DNA of 36,687 bases, taken from positions 1-36,687 of the IMG/VR virus record IMGVR_UViG_3300049846_000803. One strand, 5' to 3'. Source of the stretch: a virus. The notes beneath the pieces are model-generated. The model was not told the origin of the DNA. It saw only the letters and a program-made list of their open reading frames with translations, and ran no database searches. The first letter of the stretch is position 1. The number at the start of each line of letters is the position of its first letter. Shown piece by piece: positions 24,101-30,192 of the stretch. The position numbers and the translations under genes are program-made.

Positions 24101-24571
24101 TATGATTTTTATGCCCTTCCAGGTGTTTTAACTGGTGGAACAACCACAAATCGTTACGGTATTTATGTATCTCCGGATGATGTTGCCGGTAAAATCAACT
24201 ACCTTGCGGATCGCCTTGCAATAGGTCCAAGCTATTCGGCTCCTACTCGTGAGCTTGATGTTAATGGCGATGCGAGAATTAGAGGTCTTACCACAGCCGG
24301 ATATGTAACAACCGATGCAAGCGGAAATCTTAGCTCCGTTGCAATTCCTGCTGCTCAAACGGACATTCAAGAAACTCCTGTTGGCGCTGTAGACAACTCA
24401 AACGTAACATTCACTCTTAGCCAAACGCCAGTTTCTAATGCTAGTGTATTGTTTTATTTAAGCGGACTAATGCAAGAGCAAGGTGTTGACTATAATATTG
24501 CTGGTTCTACAATTACCATGACGACTGCGCCAAATTTCGGACAGCGTCCATATGCGGCTTACAGATATTAA
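21173..24571 (+). CDS. Long modular tail fibre protein, 1132 aa
   Basis: GTG start with AAGGTGG upstream, directly after the previous stop. A Gly-rich hinge (about 12-22) leads to a beta domain at about 27-92 that is repeated at the extreme C-terminus (about 1061-1132; both contain TDYNI or VDYNI, GSTITM and PNFGQ). A second repeated unit, GWLLAGNAGTGG...GTTDAQD, starts near 21619 and again near 23599 (GWLLSGNAGT...GTTDAEDLVFKTN), followed by DVNGDARIRG late in the protein. The long Asn/Ser/Gly-rich middle is typical of a trimeric fibre shaft. No C-terminal chaperone protease is seen. The protein probably binds the host receptor. Confidence 0.8.
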   Translation: MSFYGKYTGIFGSGGGGGGGGGNAPYQEIPAGAINGVNVTFTVSVAPADSQAFELFLDGLILVQGTDYNIVGSTITMAVAPNFGQLLYAVYSVTSGSTGGVTSVGSTAPVVSSGGATPVISMPVADTATDGYLSSVDWNIFNNKQDAGLGWLLAGNAGTGGTGILGTTDAQDFSIRANNTNILTFSGANPAFSSGVTQVPADATSLNQFDLRTYVTPAASTTGANNTSFNSQLVYDNGNTGYDFSGNLITNNGDFTHNGSGTINSAVINYNTANFNNSGVTNTFHGSDMYASVASGSTVTNYMGSNLNLNSTGGIFSTVYGLNSSIGFDSVTHANVQNIASSMNFSGTDTNSQGVAGFSDYQQYNDTASTANGVYAVSSGIDVNDSANLSAGITPFNTYINLRDSSTTNGVSLVNVSLNQQDAATSNSANAFNANLQYSNTSDGGDVNVFNGYAHTVDTANLNSLTVINSNPEIEGSSTLGSFTGLNMYGQIRGNSTVTNINGGFISPQMSGSASADNLTGLTLQPQVNGSASLLNGITGLKVIPASTVGLNGATGVNIDMGSVTLDSAYIASGGQKKALSINDGAIEAGLNYTIPGAAGFFQQHYIGGAAIVANGDPTAAFGFGTNLAQQVQLHDDWTLDGAGLGYIDVGFVGSLAFDVGTTMARWTGALGGAGNPSGAGTLTDAIMFRAAGILPQGGTLAVTNAYGFQVDPNLFGLTGTNSWGFYEDTASAENHLSKLAIGTATKKVSNTDTALEIGNSKAFLNGSGSTATRLALTAIAGMQFYDTTLNTLYWYNGTSWVDASGGSSGWLLSGNAGTTAGTDFVGTTDAEDLVFKTNSTEVMRIDDTNKSLLVGTTSLAPFAISAYRNQSDPPGQSGAIYGNLQTHQTVNGFNLNAGIQSDSKGIVDVGISEGGGNIGVLFSATRNSGATDAGSMGYLVGAFGGANQTSSSGTTAILAGFLTQQNITDGTATDAYDFYALPGVLTGGTTTNRYGIYVSPDDVAGKINYLADRLAIGPSYSAPTRELDVNGDARIRGLTTAGYVTTDASGNLSSVAIPAAQTDIQETPVGAVDNSNVTFTLSQTPVSNASVLFYLSGLMQEQGVDYNIAGSTITMTTAPNFGQRPYAAYRY
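21251..21448 (+). repeat. N-terminal copy of a duplicated fibre domain
   Basis: Residues about 27-92 of the tail fibre. It aligns along its length, without gaps, with residues about 1065-1132, sharing NVTFT, DYNI, GSTITM and APNFGQ. The two copies bracket the fibre. Seen directly by comparing the translations. Confidence 0.8.
24353..24568 (+). repeat. C-terminal copy of the duplicated fibre domain
   Basis: The last 72 residues of the tail fibre repeat the N-terminal domain (QETPVGAVDNSNVTFTLS matches QEIPAGAINGVNVTFTVS). It ends the protein, where a receptor-binding tip would normally lie. Confidence 0.8.
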
Positions 24572-24581
24572 GGAGTATTGA

Positions 24582-26168
24582 ATGAAAAAATTAATTATTG
24601 CGGCACTGGTTGGAGCATATGCCGGTCTTTTGGGTGTTTCATCTTATGCCGGTTATTTGCAGAACTCTGATTTTGCAACAGCCGCACAAATTACCGGAGC
24701 AGGTGGAACAATTGCTCAGCTTCTTAACACTTCAAAAATTTACGATAACGTAAATGCCCAGCTTTTAAATACAACTCTTTCTGCAAAAATGACAAACCCC
24801 ATGACAACCGCTGAGGATTTAATTAAAGGCGGCGTGGCTGGTGCTCCAACCCGTTTAGCTGTTGGCTCTAACGGTCAGTGCTTAACTGTTTCTGGTGGTT
24901 CTGTTGTTTGGGGAGCTTGTGGTTCTGTTTCTCCTTTAACAACCAAAGGCGATTTGTACGGTTTCAGCACTGTAGACGCACGAGTTCCAGTTGGAACGAA
25001 TGGGCAGGTTTTAACCGCTGATTCTACCCAAGCGCTTGGTTTAAAATGGGCAACTCCAACCACAGGAACAGTTACAAGCGTAGACTTCTCTGTTCCAGCA
25101 GCAAGTTTATTTAGTGTAAGCGGAAACCCAATTACTTCTAGTGGAACAATTGCGCTTGCAACAAGTGGAACTAGCGGTGGTATTCCTTATTTCAGCTCTG
25201 CAACGCAAATGAATAGTTCTGCTGCTCTTGCTGCTAATCAGATTGTACTTGGTGGTGGCGCCGGTACGGCTCCTGCAACTCTTGGAAGCCTTGGCACTAC
25301 AACTACTGTATTGCATGGTAATGCTGGCGGCGCTCCTAGCTATGCTGCTGTAACCGGTTCTGATATGAGCAACAACACTGTTGGAAACGCTCAAATTCGT
25401 CAAAGCGCTGCGCAATCTGTTGTTGGTAACTCTACAAACGCCACAGCAAACGTGGCTGATATTTCTGCAAGCGCAGCAGACCAAATTTTGCGTGCCAATG
25501 GAGCGGGAACTGCTATAGGCTTTGGTTCTATTGATTTAAGTAAATCCGGCGCTGTTGGTTCTTCTGTATTGGCTGTAGGAAATGGTGGTACTGGATTGTC
25601 TAGTGGAACAAGTGGCGGCATTCCATACTTTTCTAGCTCTAGTGCAATTTCCAGCTCTGGTGCATTGTCTCAGTATCAGGTTGTTTTGGGTGGCGGCGCA
25701 GGTGGCGCTCCTAACGTAGTTTCTGGAACAGGAACAAGCGGACAAGTTTTAACATCCAATGGCGCTGGCGCAAATCCTACTTGGCAAAATGCTGCTAGTG
25801 GTGGCGGAAACGTAACAAGTGGTGCCGCAAGTGGCTCTAGAGAAGAATTATTTGTTATTGGTGGAACAACTGCAAATGATAACTGCGATGGCACAAACTG
25901 CGCACTATTCAATAACAGTGGTGGCGCCACCTCTATTAGCAGGATTTCAACTGGACGAGTTGATATTACTCTAACAAGCACCGGATGCGCTTCGGCTTGG
26001 AACTGCCAGGCAACCGCAGAAGACCAATTAAATGCCAGCCCACTTTTCTGCTCTCGATATACAACGGGTGGGAACCCAAGCACAACACACTTTTATTTCC
26101 GTTGCGTAGACGCTGGCGGAAATGATCAAAATTTTAACGCAAGCGTTCGTTGTGGTTGTAATAAATAA
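24582..26168 (+). CDS. Exported tail-fibre-like repeat protein with Sec signal peptide, 528 aa
   Basis: AAGGAG precedes the ATG. The N-terminus is a textbook Sec signal peptide: KK, a hydrophobic core (LIIAALVGAYAGLLGV) and SYA as cleavage box near residue 23. The rest looks like a beta-helical fibre: Gly/Ser/Thr-rich with two repeats, TSGGIPYFSSATQMNSSAAL and TSGGIPYFSSSSAISSSGAL, each followed by VLGGGAG. Ten cysteines occur, eight in the last hundred or so residues (NCDGTNC, GCASAWNC, RCGC), suggesting disulfides and so an oxidising compartment. Phage fibres are normally assembled in the cytoplasm, so a cleaved signal is unexpected. Fibre, surface decoy or exclusion protein are all possible. 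Confidence 0.7.
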   Translation: MKKLIIAALVGAYAGLLGVSSYAGYLQNSDFATAAQITGAGGTIAQLLNTSKIYDNVNAQLLNTTLSAKMTNPMTTAEDLIKGGVAGAPTRLAVGSNGQCLTVSGGSVVWGACGSVSPLTTKGDLYGFSTVDARVPVGTNGQVLTADSTQALGLKWATPTTGTVTSVDFSVPAASLFSVSGNPITSSGTIALATSGTSGGIPYFSSATQMNSSAALAANQIVLGGGAGTAPATLGSLGTTTTVLHGNAGGAPSYAAVTGSDMSNNTVGNAQIRQSAAQSVVGNSTNATANVADISASAADQILRANGAGTAIGFGSIDLSKSGAVGSSVLAVGNGGTGLSSGTSGGIPYFSSSSAISSSGALSQYQVVLGGGAGGAPNVVSGTGTSGQVLTSNGAGANPTWQNAASGGGNVTSGAASGSREELFVIGGTTANDNCDGTNCALFNNSGGATSISRISTGRVDITLTSTGCASAWNCQATAEDQLNASPLFCSRYTTGGNPSTTHFYFRCVDAGGNDQNFNASVRCGCNK

Positions 26169-26182
26169 TAAATTGGTGGTTT

Positions 26183-26506
26183 ATGGCTCTAATTAAAGAA
26201 AAAACTCTTTCAAGCGGTGTAACGGGAAACTATTGGAGAATTAAAAACGGAAGGTTTAAGCGCGACGGCGCACTAATTTTCCTTGATCTTGAGCTTGCAC
26301 TTTTCAAGGATTCCACGGCGGGTCTTGATCCTCTTGGATGCAGCCATTTGTTTTCTTTTGAATTAACGAACAATGAGCTTATAGGTAATTTGATTTCATT
26401 GGCTTACACGAAAATAAAAGATTTTTCCAATAGCGATATTCCAAACCTTAACGGAGTAGGAACACATAAAGGCTGTGAAGATTTAGTTGGAGCAATTGAC
26501 GGGTAA
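26183..26506 (+). CDS. Small protein downstream of the fibre genes, 107 aa
   Basis: TTGGTGG precedes the ATG at a short distance. The first half is beta-strand-like (KTLSSGVTGNYWRIKNGRFK, ALIFLDLELALFKDS) and resembles small tail proteins that begin with a similar SGVTGNYWRI segment in other phages; the second half is helical and polar. It may be a fibre attachment or assembly protein. Function not assigned. Confidence 0.6.
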   Translation: MALIKEKTLSSGVTGNYWRIKNGRFKRDGALIFLDLELALFKDSTAGLDPLGCSHLFSFELTNNELIGNLISLAYTKIKDFSNSDIPNLNGVGTHKGCEDLVGAIDG

Positions 26507-26511
26507 AAAAC

Positions 26512-26667
26512 ATGAATCAAGACGATAGAGACAAATTAATCGAGATTCACACAATAGTTAAAGATATTGCTCCACTTGTTAGAAAACATGACGCCGATAT
26601 ACATAAGGGAAAAGGTATTATCGCTTTTATTATTACTGTTTTAGGTATTTTAGGAATTCATAAATAA
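26512..26667 (+). CDS. Small membrane protein, XhlA-like holin/accessory candidate, 51 aa
   Basis: The product has an amphipathic N-terminal helix (DDRDKLIEIHTIVKDIAPLV) and one C-terminal membrane span (GIIAFIITVLGILGI, about 35-49). This is the arrangement of haemolysin XhlA-type proteins, which act with a holin to release endolysin. It lies five bases after the previous gene and about 1 kb upstream of the endolysin. The ribosome-binding site is weak. Holin accessory role is inferred from topology. Confidence 0.55.
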   Translation: MNQDDRDKLIEIHTIVKDIAPLVRKHDADIHKGKGIIAFIITVLGILGIHK

Positions 26668-26679
26668 ATAGGAGAATAT

Positions 26680-27099
26680 ATGCCATTGAAAAAAGGTTTT
26701 AGCCAAGAATCAATTAGCAAAAATATTAAAACAGAAATGGACTCCGGACGACCGCACAAGCAAGCAATTGCAATTGCACTAAGTGAAGCAAGACGCGCTC
26801 GAAAAGCTAAAATGGCTTATGGTGGTGTTGTGTATGGAAATGAGCCGGAGGCAAGCGAATCGGCAAAAGATGATTTGCATGATTACAAAAGAGAACTTAA
26901 TAAAGCACGCGAGGAGTCTCCTCGTCTTGCATACGGAGGCGAAGTTCGCCACGACGAAGATTTAGCTTTTCCAGAGCATCATGACTCCGCTGGTGAACCT
27001 CATGAGGAAGGAAAACTAGAAGACGAAGACCCAATGGAGTTTATGAATGAAGGCGGTATTGTTGAAAGAGTTATTAAGAAACGCCGTGGAGTTTATTAA
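26680..27099 (+). CDS. Conserved phage protein with GG-motifs, 139 aa
   Basis: AGGAG precedes the ATG. The N-terminal 45 residues (KKGFSQESISKNIKTEM, then GRPHKQAIAIALSEARRARK) match a short module found in many phage proteins. The rest is acidic and contains three GG-x-V motifs (AYGGVVYG, AYGGEVRHD, NEGGIVERV), similar to those of the internal proteins at 15468 and 16355. It ends with a basic KKRRGVY. Role unknown; a virion or packaging-related protein is plausible. The stop shares a base with the next start. Confidence 0.6.
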   Translation: MPLKKGFSQESISKNIKTEMDSGRPHKQAIAIALSEARRARKAKMAYGGVVYGNEPEASESAKDDLHDYKRELNKAREESPRLAYGGEVRHDEDLAFPEHHDSAGEPHEEGKLEDEDPMEFMNEGGIVERVIKKRRGVY

Positions 27100-27458
27100 T
27101 GAGAAACCCAAACTTTACATTGATTAATGGCGTAAGCTCTGGAGCAAGCGCTACCTCTAGCGCAATTGACGCTTCCCAGATTTACGGTATTTCTGCACAG
27201 GCAGTATTTACAGACATTACATCTACAGGAACGGTTAAATTCCAAGGTTCTAACGACCCATGTGCTTATGGTAACGTAGCTGCTGATTTTACTCCCACAA
27301 ACTGGAGCGATGTTTTGAATGGTAGTGTTGCTGTGACTGCTGGTGGTGTTGTTTCTATTCAAGTTGACCCAGTAAGATATCGTTGGCTAAGGGTTGTGTT
27401 TACAAGAACTGCTGGGGCTGGCACAATTACAGTAAACGTTAACGCGCAAGGATTTTAA
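27099..27458 (+). CDS. Small beta-sandwich virion-type protein, 119 aa
   Basis: The ATG overlaps the previous stop, with GGAG upstream. The sequence has strands IYGISAQAVFTDI, TGTVKFQGSND, GGVVSIQVDPVRYRWLRVVF and GTITVNVNAQGF, giving the layout of a compact beta sandwich, as in decoration or discoidin-like proteins of virions. It lies between the fibre cluster and the lysis genes. No family is recognised with confidence. Confidence 0.55.
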   Translation: MRNPNFTLINGVSSGASATSSAIDASQIYGISAQAVFTDITSTGTVKFQGSNDPCAYGNVAADFTPTNWSDVLNGSVAVTAGGVVSIQVDPVRYRWLRVVFTRTAGAGTITVNVNAQGF

Positions 27459-27468
27459 GGAGAAAATC

Positions 27469-27654
27469 ATGTTAGACAAAGTACTTGTAATTTATCATTA
27501 CATCATTGGACCTGCAGGGGCAGTTATTTTTGGCGCTCTTTTGTCTGTTTCCGAGGCTTTAGCTCTTAGCCCCAAGGTAAAAGCTAACAGCATTTTTCAG
27601 GCTGTTGTTAATAGCTTGAAATGGATTTTGAGCAAAATCAAACCACAGGCATGA
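27469..27654 (+). CDS. Candidate holin, 61 aa
   Basis: AAGGAG precedes the ATG. The protein has one clear hydrophobic segment (IYHYIIGPAGAVIFGALLSV, about 8-27) extended by EALALS, and a second amphipathic stretch (FQAVVNSLKWILSKIK), ending basic. It sits immediately upstream of, and overlaps, the endolysin gene, the classic holin position. Holins form membrane lesions that let endolysin reach the cell wall. The 51-residue protein at 26512 is a competing or cooperating candidate. Confidence 0.6.
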   Translation: MLDKVLVIYHYIIGPAGAVIFGALLSVSEALALSPKVKANSIFQAVVNSLKWILSKIKPQA

Positions 27655-28103
27655 CTTTAGCGGAAGCTATTGATAAATATGGTAGAATAGAAGACCATAA
27701 ATGGGCTAATGAAGGCCTGTTTATGGTTTCTTTTATTGTTCCATCTTACGTTGGCGACTATTGGATTAATACGCTAACTGGTAAACCGGTGAAAAGCATT
27801 TACATAAACAAAGATATGCAGCCTTGTTTATTATCTGCGCTCAGCAATTTGTCTTCGTGCGGAATTATTAATGAACTAAAAACATTCGACGGTTGTTTTG
27901 GGATAAGAGACGTGCGCGGTCATCCTGGCGAGCCTTCTGCTCATTCTTATGGTATTGCTATAGACATTAATGCTGCAGAAAATCCACTAGGCGGTGAGAG
28001 TAAATTTAGCGAAGAGTTTATTAAGTGTTTTGAGTGGGCTGGTTTTCGTTGGGGTGGTACGTTTGGACGTAAAGACCCAATGCACTTTACTTTGGGTTGG
28101 TAA
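27651..28103 (+). CDS. M15-family (VanY/Ply-like) endolysin, 150 aa
   Basis: This zinc peptidase probably cleaves the peptide stems of peptidoglycan to release progeny. The zinc-binding motifs are SAHSYGIAID (97-105, H98 and D105) and DPMHF (142-146, with H145), the signature of the M15 L-Ala-D-Glu/D-Ala-D-Ala peptidases. The start at 27651 overlaps the previous stop (ATGA); an in-frame ATG at 27621 inside the holin-like gene is the alternative. No signal peptide is present, so export relies on a holin. Length matches single-domain endolysins of the family. Confidence 0.9.
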   Translation: MTLAEAIDKYGRIEDHKWANEGLFMVSFIVPSYVGDYWINTLTGKPVKSIYINKDMQPCLLSALSNLSSCGIINELKTFDGCFGIRDVRGHPGEPSAHSYGIAIDINAAENPLGGESKFSEEFIKCFEWAGFRWGGTFGRKDPMHFTLGW

Positions 28104-28104
28104 A

Positions 28105-28368
28105 ATGATTTCGACTATTTTAGCATTATTAAAAGCAGTTCCAATTATTGATTCTTGGTTTCAAGAACTTTTAAGTGCATATATAACTAGCCGCATATCC
28201 TCAATGAAACAAGAAAACAAGGACGCAATCAAGGCTGCGTTTGAAGGAGATCAGCGTGAAATTGAAAAAGCTCTTGGAGACGATAAAGCTGGTAAGCCGT
28301 CGGGGGACGCTGGTGCCAGTATTATTGACCATGTTCCTGGTGAGTTGCCAAACAATCACAAGACCTGA
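28105..28368 (+). CDS. Candidate inner-membrane spanin (Rz-like), 87 aa
   Basis: The product begins with a hydrophobic, weakly membrane-like helix (ISTILALLKAVPIIDSWFQELL), followed by a charged coiled-coil region (SRISSMKQENKDAIKAAFEG) and a Gly/Pro-containing tail. Its 3' part overlaps, in another frame, the lipoprotein gene starting at 28256, the nested arrangement known from lambda Rz/Rz1. Spanins fuse inner and outer membranes in the last lysis step. The N-terminal segment is weaker than a usual signal anchor, so the call is by arrangement. Confidence 0.6.
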   Translation: MISTILALLKAVPIIDSWFQELLSAYITSRISSMKQENKDAIKAAFEGDQREIEKALGDDKAGKPSGDAGASIIDHVPGELPNNHKT

Positions 28369-28582
28369 AGTTGATGCAGAGACATGGCTACATAGTGCAA
28401 TTCCACAAGAGCTTTGCACGCCAGAAATTAGGCAATATGGTATATACAGAAAATTAGATGATGGAACATTTGAGTTTATTTCATACTGTCAGACAGAGGT
28501 GAAAAACTACATTGGATTTAACACTGAAAAATTTCAAAGAGTTCTCGATGCGCTTCTACCAAAAACACCGGACACTAGATGA
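28256..28582 (+). CDS. Candidate outer-membrane spanin lipoprotein (Rz1-like), 108 aa
   Basis: The GTG start at 28256 has AAGGAG six bases upstream, better than the TTG at 28241. The protein has a basic N-terminus, hydrophobic core (LVPVLLTMFLV) and lipobox LVSC with the lipidated Cys at 31. The mature part (about 78 residues) holds two more cysteines and no clear membrane segment. It overlaps the Rz-like gene by 113 bases in a different frame. It is longer than most Rz1 proteins, so an unrelated lipoprotein remains possible. Confidence 0.65.
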   Translation: MKLKKLLETIKLVSRRGTLVPVLLTMFLVSCQTITRPEVDAETWLHSAIPQELCTPEIRQYGIYRKLDDGTFEFISYCQTEVKNYIGFNTEKFQRVLDALLPKTPDTR

Positions 28583-28844
28583 CGATGAGGCGCTGTTGCT
28601 TATCAGCGCGGTTGCCAAAATAATTAAGAAAAACTTTGTTTTTGTTGACGATAGAAAGTCAATGATACCTAAGCACGTTTTTAGCGATACTGTATTTGCG
28701 GAATTAAACTGTAAGAAAGACCCGCTTATTAAGGCAATATGTCGGTCTGTTGTTTTGCTTCTTGGCGGTGTAGAGACTTGGGACAGAACTGGTAAGCCTC
28801 ATTATCGCTTCGTCAAATATAAACAAGAGATTTCTCAATCTTAA
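28548..28844 (+). CDS. Hypothetical protein at the end of the late operon, 98 aa
   Basis: The ATG at 28548 has AAAGAG upstream and lies inside the lipoprotein gene. The product is basic and mixed: MRFYQKHRTLDDDEALLLI, then KIIKKNFVFVDDRKSMIP, and a short hydrophobic stretch SVVLLLGG. Its last 32 bases overlap, tail to tail, the 3' end of the minus-strand gene at 28813. It is the last gene of the long + strand transcript. No function is recognised. Confidence 0.5.
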   Translation: MRFYQKHRTLDDDEALLLISAVAKIIKKNFVFVDDRKSMIPKHVFSDTVFAELNCKKDPLIKAICRSVVLLLGGVETWDRTGKPHYRFVKYKQEISQS

Positions 28845-29112
28845 ACTGTTTGTCTTGAACAAAATCATAATCAGCTAATTTATCTTCGTCGTATGAAACG
28901 GAGTAAACCGCAACTCTATATAGACCGTGAGGAAGTTCTTCAATGTCTATTTTAGACATGGCAAGCTCTAGTCCATCGCTCTCGTCTTCACATGGGAGAA
29001 CGTCTCCAAATTGGACCCATTTACCGTGTTCTCTGTCCCATTCTTCTGCAACGCAGGCAAATTTTGGTTCCTTGTAATTTGGTTCATTGTAGCTGGATGG
29101 ATAGTTAATCAT
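28813..29112 (-). CDS. Hypothetical protein ending the recombination operon, 99 aa
   Basis: The minus-strand ATG at 29112 overlaps the stop of the YqaJ-type gene as ATGA, so that start is preferred over one 18 bases upstream. The product is acidic, rich in Asp, Glu and Tyr (ACVAEEWDREHGKWVQFGD, then YSVSYDEDKLADYDFVQDKQ). It probably forms a small alpha/beta fold. It is the last gene of the minus-strand cassette and overlaps the last late gene at its 3' end. Function unknown. Confidence 0.6.
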   Translation of the reverse strand: MINYPSSYNEPNYKEPKFACVAEEWDREHGKWVQFGDVLPCEDESDGLELAMSKIDIEELPHGLYRVAVYSVSYDEDKLADYDFVQDKQFKIEKSLVYI

Positions 29113-29726
29113 ATGGCGATTGTATAGCATTTAACCAAATCAGTCAAGGTCTTTCCTGGCGGCGATTTTTCTTCTACACATTTCCAAAACTCTTTTGCAC
29201 AATTGTCTAAATATTCTACAACTGTCTTGTTTGGTGGCACAGTCTCGACGATATATTGTGTTTTTTGTTTAAGATTGTAACTTAAATAATCAATTCTATC
29301 TGCGTTAGAAAGCATATATTGCCAATATATTTGCGCCAAATAAACAGAAGGTATTTTTCCTTTAGCCGCAAGTTCATGATAATCTTTGTTTGCGCATTTG
29401 ATCTCCAAACCACGGTTTAATTCTTCGTTGTAACCGTCAAGGGACGCAGAATAGTTATCAATAACAAACGACTGCGGGGGAAATAAAGCGTTTTCCTTTT
29501 CCTCATACCAATCTCTAACGTATGGCTCCTCTATTGTGCCCTGCATTTGTTGCCAGTTTAAATTTAATTCTGGCTCAGATTCTGAGGTTTTTTCTTTCCA
29601 TAGCTTAACCGCGTCGCTATATGGGCTAAGGCCAATAATGATTGGTATGTCGCTAGCTCCAATTGTTTTGCGTCTTCGTTTTAGCCAGTTTATTTTTTCT
29701 TGTCTTGTTGTTATCGTGAACGTCAT
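29109..29726 (-). CDS. YqaJ-type viral recombinase (PD-(D/E)XK exonuclease), 205 aa
   Basis: Family members degrade DNA ends 5' to 3' to give single strands for annealing, as lambda exonuclease does. Motifs seen: GASDIPIIIGLSPY (23-36), GTIEEPYVRDWYEE (63-76, E66 or E67), LDGYN (96-100, D97), LEIKC (107-111, E108 and K110) and YLAQIYWQYML (129-139). The set of conserved acids and Lys fits the nuclease core. The ATG at 29726 overlaps the ATG of a divergent nuclease gene. No ribosome-binding site is visible. It belongs with the Sak4-like and DUF669 genes upstream on the minus strand. Confidence 0.9.
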   Translation of the reverse strand: MTFTITTRQEKINWLKRRRKTIGASDIPIIIGLSPYSDAVKLWKEKTSESEPELNLNWQQMQGTIEEPYVRDWYEEKENALFPPQSFVIDNYSASLDGYNEELNRGLEIKCANKDYHELAAKGKIPSVYLAQIYWQYMLSNADRIDYLSYNLKQKTQYIVETVPPNKTVVEYLDNCAKEFWKCVEEKSPPGKTLTDLVKCYTIAI

Positions 29727-30192
29727 GAGCAAAAGACTAAACTTACTTACTGGTAAATGGGTAGAAGAAAAAACAACAAAGAGAAAAAATCCAGAGGCAT
29801 CTGTTGGTCATGTCGTTGACAAATACGTTAAGCTTCATGGTGGATATATTAGGACAATTAAGAGCGACGGGACGAAGACACCAAACGGTTGGAGAAAGTC
29901 AGCCCAAGGCGCTGGTATTAGCGATAGATTAATTTGGATGCCAAACGGGATTAGTTTAGCCGTTGAGCTAAAAGCTCCAGGGAAAAAACGGACTCTATCG
30001 GAGGCGCAATACTTATTTGGTAAAAACCTTCTAGATCGCGGTCATAGATTTGTTGTGGCAGATTGCATAGAAGACGTAAAAAGGGCGCTAAGTGTAAGCC
30101 TAGACGCCCTTAGGGATGAATTAAATTCTATAAAACCTAAAACGTTGGAAGTTCTTGAGCCAGAGTATCCGACTGAGGAGCTACCTTGGTGA
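29725..30192 (+). CDS. VRR-NUC nuclease, antisense-nested gene, 155 aa
   Basis: VRR-NUC proteins are PD-(D/E)XK nucleases that act on branched or structured DNA. Visible core: GAGISDRLIWMPNG (62-75, D67), AVELKAPG (79-86, E81 and K83) and SEAQYLFGKNLLDRGHRF (92-109, Q95). The gene is on the + strand while its neighbours are on the minus strand. Its ATG (29725-29727) overlaps the YqaJ ATG (29726-29724) and its 3' end overlaps the DUF669 gene by 56 bases. An in-frame GTG at 29716 would lengthen it by three residues. No Shine-Dalgarno sequence is visible. It may resolve recombination intermediates. Confidence 0.88.
   Translation: MSKRLNLLTGKWVEEKTTKRKNPEASVGHVVDKYVKLHGGYIRTIKSDGTKTPNGWRKSAQGAGISDRLIWMPNGISLAVELKAPGKKRTLSEAQYLFGKNLLDRGHRFVVADCIEDVKRALSVSLDALRDELNSIKPKTLEVLEPEYPTEELPW

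Noticed and set aside
21173-26168. Diversity-generating retroelement in the fibre region
   Set aside because: No reverse transcriptase gene and no near-identical template and variable repeat were found; the repeats seen are diverged protein domains.
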